From: Avena insularis
Lineage: Eukaryota > Streptophyta > Magnoliopsida > Poales > Poaceae
Assembly (NCBI GenBank): GCA_023614405.1
Contig: CM042688.1
Span: 375,459,331-375,523,330, forward strand
DNA: 64,000 nt
Direction: 5' to 3'
Shown: piece after piece, positions 11,015 to 21,886 of the stretch
Layout: each line of letters starts with the position of its first letter
Position numbering within the stretch: position 1 is the first letter of the stretch
The notes under the pieces: generated by a model
Told to the model about the DNA's origin: nothing
The model's input: only the letters and a program-made list of their open reading frames with translations
The model's database searches: none
Position numbers and translations under genes: made by a program

Positions 11015-12844
11015 CTAACTCAGTATCTTGAATGGTACAATATATCTTGGGCTTAGTTTTCCTTTGACTCCGAATCTCTTTACTCCCTTCATCGGACTTA
11101 CTTTGAGATATACCATATCCCCCACTTCTGGGTGCCATGATCTCCGGCTTTGATCAGCATAAATCTTCTGTCTACTTTGAGCTATTTTCAATCGATCCCT
11201 GATAATATCAATGATATCTTGCTTTTCCTTGATATTGTCTTGTGCAAATTCCTTGCTACTACCAGGTTCATACCAACATATAGGTGATCGGCACTTCCTT
11301 CCGTATAGTACTTGGTAAGGTGCTGCCTTCAGACTACATTGATAGCTATTGTTGTAGGAAAATTCTGCCAATGGTAGGTGATCTTCCCACGAACCTCCAA
11401 AATCTAATGCACAAGCTCTAAGCATGTCCTTTAAAATTTGATTGGTCCTTTCTGTCTGGCCTCTAGTTTCTGGATGATAAGTTATGCTAAAATCCAACTT
11501 TGAACCAAGTGCTGCATGTAATTGTTTCCAAAATGCTGATGTAAACACAGATCCTCTGTCTGACACAATCTTCTTGGGTACCCCGTGCTTGCTTACAATT
11601 TCTTTGATATAAATTTCTACTAACTTTTCGGCATTATCCTTTTGATTTACTGGAATAAAATGAGCACTTTTTGTGAGTCTATCGACAATCACCCATATCA
11701 TATCCTTCTGTTTCGGTGTCATGGGTAGCCCTGTGATAAAATCCATACCAATTTCTTCCCACTTCCATTCTGGAATTTCCAAAGGTTGTAATGGTCCTGC
11801 TAGACTTTGATGTTCTGCTTTAACCCTTTGGCAAGTATGGCATTCAGATACGTACCTTGCAACGTCTCTTTTCACATTATTCCACCAAAATAACTCTTTT
11901 AAATCCATGTACATCTTGGTACTTCCTGGATGTATGGAATATGGTGTTTCATGAGCTTCCTGAAGTATCACTTCCCGAATTTCTGGCACATCTGGTACAA
12001 AAAGACGGTTTTGAAACCATAAAGATCCATAATCTCCTAAGTGAAAAGATGATGTTTGACCTTGAGAAATTCTTTGAACTTCTTCAGCAAAAAAAGGATC
12101 TTCATCTTGATGTCTAAAGATTTCATGTCGAAGATCACTACTCTGTTCCTCAATCACCCGCATGGCAGCTAATCCTCCAAGACCTGCTATACTTATAAAT
12201 TGTATTTCCAACCTTTCCAAGTCCATCTGTAATTCCTTTGGCAGTTCTCTACTCATGGGTTGCATATCTGTGCTTTTCTGACTTAAAGCATCTGCCACTA
12301 CATTTGCTTTTCCAGGGGTATAATTGATTGTTAGATCATAATCTTTAATTAACTCCAGCCAACGCTTATGTCTCATATTTAATTCCTTTTGAGTAAAGAA
12401 ATATTTGAGACTTTTATGGTCAGTGTATAACTCACATCTTGCCCTATAGAGAAAATGTCTCCATCCTTTTAAAGTAAAGACTACTGTTGATAACTCTAAA
12501 TCATGGGTTGGATAATTCACTTCATGTGGTTTTAGTTGCCTAGATCTATAAGCAATCACTTTACAATCTTGCATAAGCACGCAACCTAATCCTTCGTTGG
12601 ATGCATCACAATATACTGTGTAATCTTTTCCTGGTTCTGGAATTGCTAAAATTGGTGCGGTAGTTAATCTGGTCTTCAACTCCTGAAAACTCGCCTCGCA
12701 CTTCTCATCCCATTTAAACGGTGTGTTCTTCCTTGACAATTTGGTCATTGGTCCAGCTATCTTGGAAAAACCTTCAATGAACCTCCGATAATATCCGGCC
12801 ATACCTAGGAAACCTCGGATTTGCTTAACATTGGTTGGTGACTT
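11015..12844 (-). CDS. pol: Tekay B RT end, RNase H and integrase
   Basis: The open minus-strand frame begins in the adjacent inserted LTR (first ~23 codons, to 12913), so the real element sequence starts at 12844. After the RT connection region ([15 protein letters not shown]), RNase H shows its acidic residues at frame positions D103, E140, D165 and D208. Integrase has the HHCC zinc site (H321, H328, C358, C361) and a complete DD35E triad (D391, D452, E488). About 600 codons are open without a stop, the best preserved Tekay pol part in the window. It cannot be expressed as a whole because RT is split by the insertion and the chromodomain tail is frameshifted. Confidence 0.85.
   Translation of the reverse strand, partial: KSPTNVKQIRGFLGMAGYYRRFIEGFSKIAGPMTKLSRKNTPFKWDEKCEASFQELKTRLTTAPILAIPEPGKDYTVYCDASNEGLGCVLMQDCKVIAYRSRQLKPHEVNYPTHDLELSTVVFTLKGWRHFLYRARCELYTDHKSLKYFFTQKELNMRHKRWLELIKDYDLTINYTPGKANVVADALSQKSTDMQPMSRELPKELQMDLERLEIQFISIAGLGGLAAMRVIEEQSSDLRHEIFRHQDEDPFFAEEVQRISQGQTSSFHLGDYGSLWFQNRLFVPDVPEIREVILQEAHETPYSIHPGSTKMYMDLKELFWWNNVKRDVARYVSECHTCQRVKAEHQSLAGPLQPLEIPEWKWEEIGMDFITGLPMTPKQKDMIWVIVDRLTKSAHFIPVNQKDNAEKLVEIYIKEIVSKHGVPKKIVSDRGSVFTSAFWKQLHAALGSKLDFSITYHPETRGQTERTNQILKDMLRACALDFGGSWEDHLPLAEFSYNNSYQCSLKAAPYQVLYGRKCRSPICWYEPGSSKEFAQDNIKEKQDIIDIIRDRLKIAQSRQKIYADQSRRSWHPEVGDMVYLKVSPMKGVKRFGVKGKLSPRYIVPFKILS
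12840..12844. other. Target-site copy of the nested element (left)
   Basis: GACTT at 12840-12844 flanks the left LTR. GCCTT at 19952-19956 flanks the right LTR. Four of five bases agree, as expected of an old 5 bp duplication. The split falls within the RT coding sequence of element B (words VLEW on one side and SPTNVKQI on the other). Confidence 0.65.
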
Positions 12845-14455
12845 TGATGGCTCAGTGTCGGCGCCAGAAAAATGCTGGTGCGATGTTGATGTAGAGCTCG
12901 TTGGGAACCCCAAGAGGAAGGTATGATGAGCACAGCAGCAAGTTTCCCTCAGTTATGAAACCAAGGTTTAATCGAACCAGTAGGAGCAAGGAAACACCCC
13001 AAAGGTGTTGCTAGCTGAGCCTTGGCAGGGCGCACTACCGGTGCTAGTAGCAACATGGAGACCTGCACAACACAACCACAGAACTTTATCCCCAACTTGC
13101 GATGAGGTTGTCAATATCACCATGTTTTGCTGAAAACAAAGGATTAAACGCATCGAATGGCAGGAAGTAATAGTTTGCAGAAAGTAAACACAAAGCAGTA
13201 AACAGTTTATAGATTGTATGTAAAAAAAGGACCGGGATCCATAGTTCACTATAGGTGGCTCTCCTTAATATAGATAACATGCTGGGTGAACAAATTATAG
13301 CGGGGCAATTGACAAACATCGAGAAAGCAATACATGCATATACTAATCATCTTGACTCCTTTGAGACTTGATTGGGTATTACAACATTATACATAGACCG
13401 CCATCCAACTGCATCTATGACTAATAATCCACCTTCAGGTTATCATCCGAACCCCCTCTAGTATTAAGTTGCAAGCAACAGATTATTGCTTTACGAACTG
13501 CGTAAAAAGTAAACAATATGATTGTTCTATGAACAAAGGATTGTTGTTTTCTCCCTAGTAGCAACAACACATCTAGTACCTTAGAGATTTCTGTCACTTC
13601 CCCAGATTACCAGAGGCATGAACCCACTATCGAGCATAAATACTAACTCTTGGAGTTGCTAGCATCTACTTGGCCAAGATAGCTACTAACAACGAAAAGC
13701 ATGCAAGATCACAAATAACAAAGACATGACAGAATCAATAATCAATCTGAAATAGCATCTCAATATCCATCGGATCCCCGCAAACACAACATGCAGAATT
13801 ACAAATAGATGATCTTGATCATGAACGGAGCTCACAAGATCTAGACATGAAAGCACAAAGGAGGAGAACCAGCCATCTAGCTACTACATGGATCCGTAGT
13901 CCAAGGATGAACTACTCACGCATCACACCGGAGGCTTGCATGGTGATGAAGAAGGCCTCCAGGGTGAATTCCCTCTCCGTGGTGCCGGAAGAGCTTGAGA
14001 TCCCTCCCGATCTAGAGATGGAGATGACGGCGGCTATAGACTCTTTCGTGGATTTTTGATCGGGTACTTAGGGTTTTTGTCCCGAGGGCATCTTATAGGT
14101 GGAAGGGGAGGCCGAGAGGGTGCCTGGGCTGGCCACACCATGACCTGGCGTAGGCCAAGCCTGGCCGCGCGGCCAGGTGGTGTGGCCGCCCTCTGGCCCC
14201 TCTCCGTCTCGTATTCTAACATCTCATGACTTCCGGAAAAATAGGCACTTTGGCTTTTGTCCCGTCCAATTCCGAGAATATTCATTTTTTAACTTTCTTG
14301 GAACCAAAAACAAAGTGGCAGCAATCGTGGCTCTTGTTAATAGGTTAGTCCAAGAAATCATATGAAAAGTACTCCAAAGTGTGGACAAAACACAAGAAAG
14401 TGGATAAACCTAAGCATGGAACATCAAAAATTATAGATACATTTGCAATGTATCA
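12845..14455 (-). repeat. 3' LTR of the nested Athila-like element
   Basis: It is nearly collinear with 18326-19951. Differences are scattered substitutions and small indels, for example around 13985-14035 versus 19440-19520. The ends are TGATGGCT on the plus strand and TGTATCA at 14449-14455. Short frames in it (13847-14059, 14034-14285 and others) recur in the other LTR and have no known domain. Confidence 0.88.
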
Positions 14456-17248
14456 ACATCCCCAAGCTTAACTCCTGCTCGTCCTCGAGTAGGTAAGTGA
14501 TAAAAAGAAAGAATAATTTTTGAGGTGACATGCACCTCAAAGTCTTGATCAAAGTATTTGTAAAACATTCAAAGCTGGGATCATAGTACTTCAATCATAA
14601 CATGAAAGACAAAGTTCTAGCAATAAGACAAAGAAACTATGATGCAACATGAAAAGGCACAAAATAAAGATTCATGAATAACAATGCTTTGCAAGACGTT
14701 TGTTTGTTTCACATAAAGAAAACATAGCATAATAGTATTCAGCTTGTCCCTCATAGAGTAGCAAAAATAAATGCATAGGACACCTTCAAAGTTCATAAGA
14801 GTGACTAGATACAAATAGTTTAAAACAAGCAATATCAAGTTATGCATCAATCAACTAGTCTTGGGACAATGCACATAGAACTAAGAATGGCCACTATGCT
14901 CTCAAAGTAGGTTCATAAAGATGGAAGGTGGAGACTCAATATATAATGGTGGAAGAAAGGCCTTCATAAAAGGAAGTAGGGATTCAAGTCTCATAAAGAG
15001 CTTCCAAAAATTATGGTACTTATAGCTTTCAGCTCTCATTGCCCCTATCATAAGCATCTTGAAGTGATTAAGGTTAAAGTGAACAAACTATGGTGTACAT
15101 GCTTGACGAAGTATAAGTTAGAAATCTCATGTCCCTTGTATACGAGGGCCGCTCCTCATGCTACTCAAGTTTAGTCACCGGTAAGTTTTTGTCATTGTAA
15201 GTACATGTGTATCATAGAGAACCGCCAATGGGGTACCCCTTGCCCGATGATACGGAAGAATCCCCATATCAAAATGACAAGGCAAGCAGACAACGAGCAT
15301 CTCAGCATTCTTCTTATTTACCATGGGAATATGGTGCTTTTTTCTCTCTTTCCTCTTTTCATAATATCTCTCTTTTTTTCTTTTTCTCTTTTTTCTCAAT
15401 ATAGGACTATTTTTTTTATAAGAAGAATGCTTCATAGACAGCTCATTATGGTTACGCTGCAGGTTTCCACCATGTCAGCATGGATTAGACCAGCGGCCTA
15501 GGCATTTCTCTAACACATATACATAACTCCATGGACTTACAAGCTCCCCTTTCATTTCACACCGACGACATCCATATACAAAAGAGCATGATATCAACTA
15601 GGTACAATTACCAAGTGCAATATTGACAGCGTTCCCCATGAAAGCATGGTTCTGCTAATTCCCAACAAATAAGTGCAAGCATATACAACATAGACGACAC
15701 AATGGTCCAAGTTTATTAAGGGCAAGAAAAGTAAAGTGCGCCATCAAGTTCGTGAGAGCTTTAATCACTAGTTTTCTCATAACAAGTTTAATTTGGAAGG
15801 TAAACAAAAGCATGAATATACTTGGAATAGCATAAGCTAGTAGGTAGGTATGGTGGAATCTTTGGAATAACTTGGTTTAGGGAGTTGGATGCATGAGTGG
15901 AACTCATACTTGGTTGTGGAGGCTAGCAAAAGACTGGGAGCGACAAACTAAGAGAGCAATAATGGCCATAATCATGTAGAGCGACAAAACATCATTGATC
16001 AAAGCATAAAGTGATACTACAAGTTGAAAACTAAAGGATCATAAAGGCTTAGGTGACTTGAGATAGTCATAACATGGTGTGAGCATGCGCCAAGTCAACC
16101 CAAATAAAGCATCAAAGGAGAATACCACTATACTATGCTTTAATATGCTAAAACAACGCATGATTCATCCAAGGCACATTAAACAATCTCAATTTGTTTA
16201 TAACAAGTCATTCTACAGCAAAGAATACTAAGCATAAAGCCAAAACAATATCAAGAATGGCATGACAGAGCATAGGCCACAGTCAAAAACAAGCTCTTTT
16301 TACCTCATAAGCATGAACTTTCCTACTATTTTCCAAACCAAACCAAACTATTTGCAAACCAATGTATGAAAGAGGGGGTCCAACCAATTTATTCACAAAA
16401 CTAAGAAAACCAAGCAAACTAAAAACCAAAACGAAAATAAAAAAGAAGACGCTCCAAGAACAACACAACTGTGCATGAAACAATAAAAATAAAGCGTTTG
16501 GAAGAAAACTGGGATTTTTATTGATGAAGAAGGGGATGCCTTGGGCATCCCCAAGCTTTGACACTTGTACTTCTTGGATATTTTTTGGGGTGACACGCGT
16601 GGCATCCCTAAGCTTGAGCTTTAGTCCATCCTTCATCTCATTACTCATTCCTTCCATACACCTGAAATTTTTCCTTCATACAAAACTTCACACAATCTTT
16701 ATCAACAACATTAGTGCACTCAAGATAATAGGTCTTAAGGTTCAGTTCTAACACCAAATAAACTTCCATTAGAACACTAGCTACTGTAGCACTTCCCTCA
16801 AAAATCTCAATTCCCCAAAAGAACTCAAGAAGGAACCAACAAGAAGCAAATGCAGAAAATGGCAGAAATCTGTCAAAACAGACCAGCAGGTAAAGACGAA
16901 TTTTTTCGAAGACCTTCTATTGCTCAAATCAAAAAGTGTTGAACTAACGGAAGTTATATAACAACCTGGGGCAGAAGCACAAAAAGTCTTGCCCCAAAAG
17001 GACGTTCAGAGATTTTACACGAATTTTTACGGTGAAGCACAGAAATCTGTTTCGGGACAGCAACTCTCCCAATCATTACTTCTCTCTCATTAGAGGTTAC
17101 TCTTGGCACAAAAAGCAAATAAAAAGGATAAGGAGCGGTTATTACTGAAGTAATAACTTCCAAGACTCATCTAAAACTTTTGGGTTATCTCCCAATAAGT
17201 ACTTTTCTTTAACGCCTTTAAGTTAGGCATAAGAAGCAAGAAAAAGAA
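14456..17248 (-). other. Untranslated internal region of the nested element
   Basis: This is 2.8 kb of AT-rich sequence between the single ORF and the 3' LTR. It begins, on the plus strand, with the complement of the polypurine side (ACATCCCCAAGCTTAACTCC at 14456). The word CATCCCCAAGCTT recurs near 16545 on the plus strand, so the polypurine-like motif is present twice. Pol would normally lie here and none is seen. Confidence 0.6.
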
Positions 17249-18109
17249 TCAAGTGTTCTCAAATGAAGAAGCATTGAAACCAAATTTCTTGCCCTTACCT
17301 CTCTTACTTTTATTCTTAACCTTGGGGAAAATATGATTGTTTGGTGGAGAAGAAATGTGCATGGTCCCCTTTCCCACATCTATTATTGCTCCAAGGAGTT
17401 CTAATAGGGACCTTCCAAGTGTAATTTGTCCTTTTCCTGCACATTCAATAACAAGATAATCAGTAGAAATCATTTTCCCAAGGATCTTTGTAAGCACTCC
17501 TTCAGCTATTCCAGTAGGGAATATGGTAGAATTATTAGCAAAAGATATTCCTTTTCCTCCTTCAGTAAGACCCGAAAGATTCAAAGATTCATAAATATCT
17601 TTGGGCATAAGGCAAAATTCAGACATGATATCACAGCGAGCTTGAAAAGTTTCAGTGTTTATCTCGATCTTTACTGTAGGGAGCCACTTTGATGGTTCAG
17701 AATTTATTGGAACATAATTATGATGCTCCCTAAGCGTATTATAGCAATCTTTTAAGCTATTAGTGCTAGTCTCAAGAGTGTTCAATCTAGCAAATATTCT
17801 TGTGAAAGAAATATCAGTTTGGCTAGGCAAGTTGTAAGTGAGGATCAATTTATTTATAGGATTTATAGCATCATCCTCATTACATTGGAGGAAATCTCCT
17901 CCCACAATAGCATCTAAAGCATATCTATAGCAAAGAGCAATTCCAAGGTAAAAACTGCTAAGGACCAAGCTTTGAGTCATTTTAGGCTCAGTTTTTTCAT
18001 GTAGATCAGAGATTCTAGACCAAGCTTCTTTAAAACTTTCCTCAATTCCTTGTTTAAAAGTGAAAATCATTTCCTCGGGTGACATAGTGATTGGAGCAAG
18101 GCTAGACAT
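17249..18109 (-). CDS. Gag-protease-like protein of the nested element
   Basis: It is a 286-codon open frame starting at 18109, about 190 bases after the primer site. The N-terminal half has Athila gag-like words (GIEESFKEAWSRISDLHEK, FYLGIALCYRYALDAI). After a short linker the C-terminal half resembles the retropepsin-like fold (RCDIMSEFCLMPKDIYESL at about residues 158-176, then TEGGKGISFANNS and GRSLLELLGAIIDVG). The catalytic motif position reads D160-I-M where active relatives have D-L/T-G, so the protease is probably inactive. A basic tail (KNKSKRGKGKKFG) follows. Gag joined directly to a dead protease, with no zinc knuckle and no pol, is typical of a parasite of autonomous elements. 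The Athila assignment rests mainly on the primer site and LTR style. Confidence 0.65.
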   Translation of the reverse strand: MSSLAPITMSPEEMIFTFKQGIEESFKEAWSRISDLHEKTEPKMTQSLVLSSFYLGIALCYRYALDAIVGGDFLQCNEDDAINPINKLILTYNLPSQTDISFTRIFARLNTLETSTNSLKDCYNTLREHHNYVPINSEPSKWLPTVKIEINTETFQARCDIMSEFCLMPKDIYESLNLSGLTEGGKGISFANNSTIFPTGIAEGVLTKILGKMISTDYLVIECAGKGQITLGRSLLELLGAIIDVGKGTMHISSPPNNHIFPKVKNKSKRGKGKKFGFNASSFENT

Positions 18110-18296
18110 AGTAGCAACTTAAGAAAGGAACTAATTTTTTTTGTGTTTTTGAAATAAGAAAGCAAACTAGTAAAACTATTTTTTGTGTTTTTGATAAAGA
18201 AACAAGCAAACAAAACAAAAAGTAAACTAAGCAAAACAAAAATAACAAAGTAAAGAGATTGGTTATGAGAAACTCCCCTTGTGAAGATGTCCTTGA

Positions 18297-18315
18297 CTCC
18301 CCGGCAACGGTGCCA
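18297..18315 (-). other. Primer binding site, tRNA-Asp-like
   Basis: The minus strand reads TGGCACCGTTGCCGGGGAG ten bases inside the LTR end. It matches the general form TGGCGCCGTTGCCGGGGA known for Athila elements, with one change (CGCC to CACC). Confidence 0.75.
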
Positions 18316-18325
18316 GAAAAATGCT

Positions 18326-19951
18326 TGATGGCTTAGTGTCGGTGCCAGAAAAATGCTGGTGCGATGTTGATGTAGAGCTCGTTGGGAACCCCAAGAGGAA
18401 GGTATGATGAGCACAGCAGCAAGTTTCCCTTAGTTATGAAACCAAGGTTTAATCGAACCAGTAGAAGCAAGGAAACACCCCAAAGGTGTTGCTAGCTGAG
18501 CCTTGGCAGGGCGCACTACCGGTGCTAGTAGCAACGTGGAGACCTGCACAACACAACCACAGAACTTTGTCCCCAACTTGCGATGAGGTTGTCAATCTCA
18601 CCGGGTTTTGCTGAAAATAAAGGATTAAACGCATCGAATGGCAGGAAGTAATAGTTTGCAGAAAGTAAACACAAAGCAGTAAATAGTTTATAGATTGTAT
18701 GTAAAAGACAAGGACCGGGATCCATAGTTCACTAGAGGTGGCTCTCCTTAAGATAGATAACATGCTGGGTGAACAAATTACAGCGGGGCAATTGACAAAC
18801 AACGAGAAAGCAATACATGCATATACTAATCATCTTGACTCCTTTGAGACTTGATTGGGCATTACAACATTATACATAGACCGCCATCCAACTGCATCTA
18901 TGACTAATAATCCACCTTCAGGTTATCATCCGAACTCCCTCTAGTATTAAGTTGCAAGCAACGGATTATTGCTTTACGAACTGCGTGTAAAGTAAACAAT
19001 ATGATTGTTCTATGAACAAAGGATTGTTGTTTTCTCCCTAGTAGCAATAGCACATCTAGTACCTTAGAGATTTCTGTCACTTCCCCAGATTACCAGAGGC
19101 ATGAACCCACTATCGAGCATAAATACTAACTCTTGGAGTTGCTAGCATCTACTTGGCCAAGATAGCTACTAACAACGGAAAGCATGCAAGATCACAAATA
19201 ACAAAGACATGATAGAATCAATAATCAATCTGAAATAGCATCTCAATATCCATCGGATCCCCGCAAACACAACATGCAGAATTACAAATAGATGATCTTG
19301 ATCATGAACGGAGCTCACAAGATCTAGACATGAAAGCACAAAGGAGGAGAACCAGCCATCTAGCTACTACATGGATCCACAGTCCAAGGATGAACTACTC
19401 ACGCATCACACCGGAGGCTTGCATGGTGATGAAGAAGGACTCTAGGGTGAATTCCCCTCTCCGGCAGGGTGTCGGGAAGAGCTTCATATCCGTCCTTATG
19501 TAGGGATGGAGATGACGGCGGCTACAGACCCTTTCGTGGATTTTTGATCGGGTACTTAGGGTTTTCGTCCTGAGGGCATCTTATAGGCGGAAGGCGAGGA
19601 CGAGAGGGTGCCTGGGCTGGCCACACCACCCCCTGGCGTGGGCCAAGCCTGGCCGCACGGCCAGGTGGCGTGGCCGCCCTTTGGCCCCTCTCCGTCTCGT
19701 ATTCTGACATCTGATGACTTCCGAAAAAAGGGCACTTTGGCTTTTGTCCCGTCCAATTTCGAGAATATTCATTTTCTGACTTTCATGGATCCAAAAACAG
19801 CAGAAAACAGGCAACTGGCACTGTGGCTCTTGTTAATAGGTTAGTCCAAGAAATCATATGAAAAGTACTCCAAAGTGTGGACAAAACACAAGAAAGTGGA
19901 TAAAACCAAGCATCGAACATCAAAAATTATAGATACATTTGCAATGTATCA
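18326..19951 (-). repeat. 5' LTR of the nested Athila-like element
   Basis: It is 1626 bp and matches 12845-14455 nearly throughout. The minus strand starts TGATACATTGC at 19951 and ends AGCCATCA at 18326. The last part of the LTR (about 18341-18357) and the adjacent leader (18309-18325) share the 17 bp word GGTGCCAGAAAAATGCT. Confidence 0.88.
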
Positions 19952-20795
19952 GCCTTCCATTCTAATACTAATTGAACCTTGGATGGATTTACAGCAATTC
20001 CATCCTTACTGATCACATGACCAAGAAACTCTACTTCGTCCAACAAAAATTCACACTTACTGAACTTAGCATAAATCTTGTGTTCTCTTAGGATTTGCAA
20101 TGCTTTTCTCAAATGCTCTGCATGATCTTCTTTATCTTTAGAGTATATCAAAATGTCATCAATGAATACTATGACAAACTTGTCCAAATAAGGCATGAAG
20201 ATTTTGTTCATCAAATTCATGAATATTGTCGGGGCATTGGTCAGACCAAAAGGTACGACTAAATACTCATGATTTCCATACCTTGAGACAAATGTTGTTT
20301 TAGGAACATCATTAGGTTTAATTTTTATTTGATGATATCCTGACCTTAGATCGATCTTGGAGAATACCCAGCTCCCTTGACTTGGTCAAATAGATCTTGA
20401 ATTCTTGGTAATGGATACTTGTTCTTAATGGTGACATTGTTGAGATTGCTGTAATCCCCACACATTCTTCGTCCTCCATCTCGTTTATCCACAAAGATCA
20501 TTGGAGTTTCCCACGGAGATACACTTTCCTAAATGAATCCTTTTCGGGTTAATTCATCAATTTGCTCCTTAAGTTCTTTTAATTATTTTGGCCCCATCTT
20601 ATATGGTGCTTGAGCTATTGGTGCTATACTAGGTATCAGGTCAATAGTGAACTCTATTTCCCGATCAGGTGGCATTCCTGGTAACTCTGCTGGAAAAACA
20701 TCTTGAAATTCCTTCACCACCGGAATGTCTTCCAACTTGACTGACTTCATTGAGTTCAACTACAGATCTACAATGATATGACTATGTTTATCTGC
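19952..20795 (-). pseudogene. pol: Tekay B reverse transcriptase, N-terminal part
   Basis: The minus strand encodes, from 20795 down, a linker ([20 protein letters not shown]), RT fingers and palm, and the box FIDD ([16 protein letters not shown], about 20150-20195). The frame then runs to VLEW at 19952, where the nested LTR interrupts it. The continuation is at 12844. Stops include a TAG in the word KGFI*ESVSPW (about 20530) and a frameshift near 20370 before [13 protein letters not shown] copies element RNA into DNA; this copy could not make a full enzyme. Confidence 0.8.
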
Positions 20796-21182
20796 CTAAT
20801 AGACTATCCTTCCGCCACTTGGAGACCTGATTGAAACTATTTTATCCTCACAATTGGTGTGAGCTCCATAGTCCGTCATCCAATCCATTCCTAGCACTAC
20901 TGCTATTCCTTTTAATGGGATCACATAAAGATCCACATAATAGGTTTGACCACAGATTGAGATGACTTGGTTTAGTTTAATATTTCTAACTACTATGATC
21001 CCTCCTGTGGTAACTACGGTCATAGGTTTTTCTAACGGTGCCCTTCTAATCCCGAATTTATCACAAAATTCCTCAGATATGAAAGAAGTAGTTGCACCGG
21101 TATCAAATAAAACTTTTCTGGGGTTTGTGAGAATATTGAGCGTACCTAACACCGTTTGATCCGAGTTATCCACCTCCTCCAA
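20796..21182 (-). CDS. pro: Tekay B aspartic protease
   Basis: The 128-codon open minus-strand frame contains the retropepsin motif VLFDTGATTSFI (D-T-G-A intact) and the second signature IAVVLGMDWM. It is out of frame or separated by a stop from gag upstream and ends at a TAG before the RT linker. Compare element A, where the same motif reads D-L-G-A-S. Confidence 0.8.
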   Translation of the reverse strand: MEEVDNSDQTVLGTLNILTNPRKVLFDTGATTSFISEEFCDKFGIRRAPLEKPMTVVTTGGIIVVRNIKLNQVISICGQTYYVDLYVIPLKGIAVVLGMDWMTDYGAHTNCEDKIVSIRSPSGGRIVY

Positions 21183-21290
21183 GGTTGCGCAATTCAGCTT
21201 TCCAGTAGGTCTACCTCTCTTGCCATTATCATTTTTGCCATAGCTTCCTCCTCTGTTTGGCGGTCCACCTCCGCCTCCACTCTTGGTGGG

Positions 21291-21886
21291 TCAACCACTG
21301 GGTGGCTTACTTGGGCATTCTGGCTTGATATGACCCTTTTGACCACAACCAAAACAAATTATCACTGGTTTCTGGCAATCCTTACTGATATGTCCCGGGA
21401 GTTTGCAATTATGACATATGACATTCCTTCTAGGATTGAATTGTCCCCCAGTATTGTTGCTACCCCTATTATTGTTAAAGGGTCTGCTTCTTGGTTGAAA
21501 TTCCAGATTGGTCTTGGGTTTACTTGCTTGAATCCTCTTTGTTTCCTTCTTGGCTCTCTTCCTGCGCTCCTCTTGGACATTCTTATAATCATCCTCAAAG
21601 GTTATAGCTGCATCAAGCAACTATTGAAAAGTTTGGGTGTTGGCAAGCCTCAACTGCATCTTCACAAATGGATTTAGTCCATGCGTGAACCTCTTCTTCC
21701 TTTTCGCCTCCGTGCTGACTTGTTCAGTAGCATAACAAGCTAAATCACTGAACTCCCAGATATACTTCATGACACTGGAGTAACCTTGTTGTAGTTCTTC
21801 AAACTCCCTACGCTTTAGCTCAATGATACTTTCCGGAACATGATATTCATGGAATCTTTGCTTGAACTCCTCCCAGTTGTACTCTC
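21291..21886 (-). pseudogene. gag: Tekay B gag, C-terminal two thirds
   Basis: The minus frame 21971-21621 is of B type from about 21884 (REYNWEEFKQRFHEYHVPES, then YSSVMKYIWEFSDLACYA). It continues in a second open frame 21620-21291 after a stop near 21621. That second frame has a basic linker and two zinc knuckles, CHNCKLPGHISKDC and CFGCGQKGHIKPEC. Element A and C gags have one knuckle and a different sequence, so this is a distinct family. The start of the protein is missing at the junction with C. Confidence 0.8.

Larger units (their letters stand above)
12845..19951 (-). mobile_element. Non-autonomous Athila-like LTR retrotransposon, nested in B
   Basis: Two LTRs of 1611 and 1626 bp bound an internal region of about 3.9 kb. 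The minus-strand LTR starts TGATACATTGCAAATGTATC. The primer site reads TGGCACCGTTGCCGGGGAG, like the tRNA-Asp site used by Athila elements. The 3' polypurine side reads GAGGACGAGCAGGAGTTAAG followed by CTTGGGGATGT. Only one ORF is present (17249-18109); RT, RNase H and integrase are absent, so mobility must have depended on a partner element. It interrupts B's RT and is therefore younger than B. Confidence 0.8.
10661..21886 (-). mobile_element. Tekay-type chromovirus B, interrupted and 5'-truncated
   Basis: Read on the minus strand, this region holds gag (from the middle of its domain), protease, RT up to 19952, then after a 7.1 kb insertion the rest of RT, RNase H, integrase, chromodomain and polypurine tract. 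Protein words are related to element A but clearly of another family: for instance B's gag has two zinc knuckles. Its 5' part (gag start, PBS, 5' LTR) is missing and is replaced at about 21886 by element C. Confidence 0.8.

Noticed and set aside
13847..14365. Short ORFs recurring at two places (also about 19430-19844)
   Set aside because: They are the two LTR copies of the nested element. The repeats explain the recurrence and the frames are not conserved as proteins.
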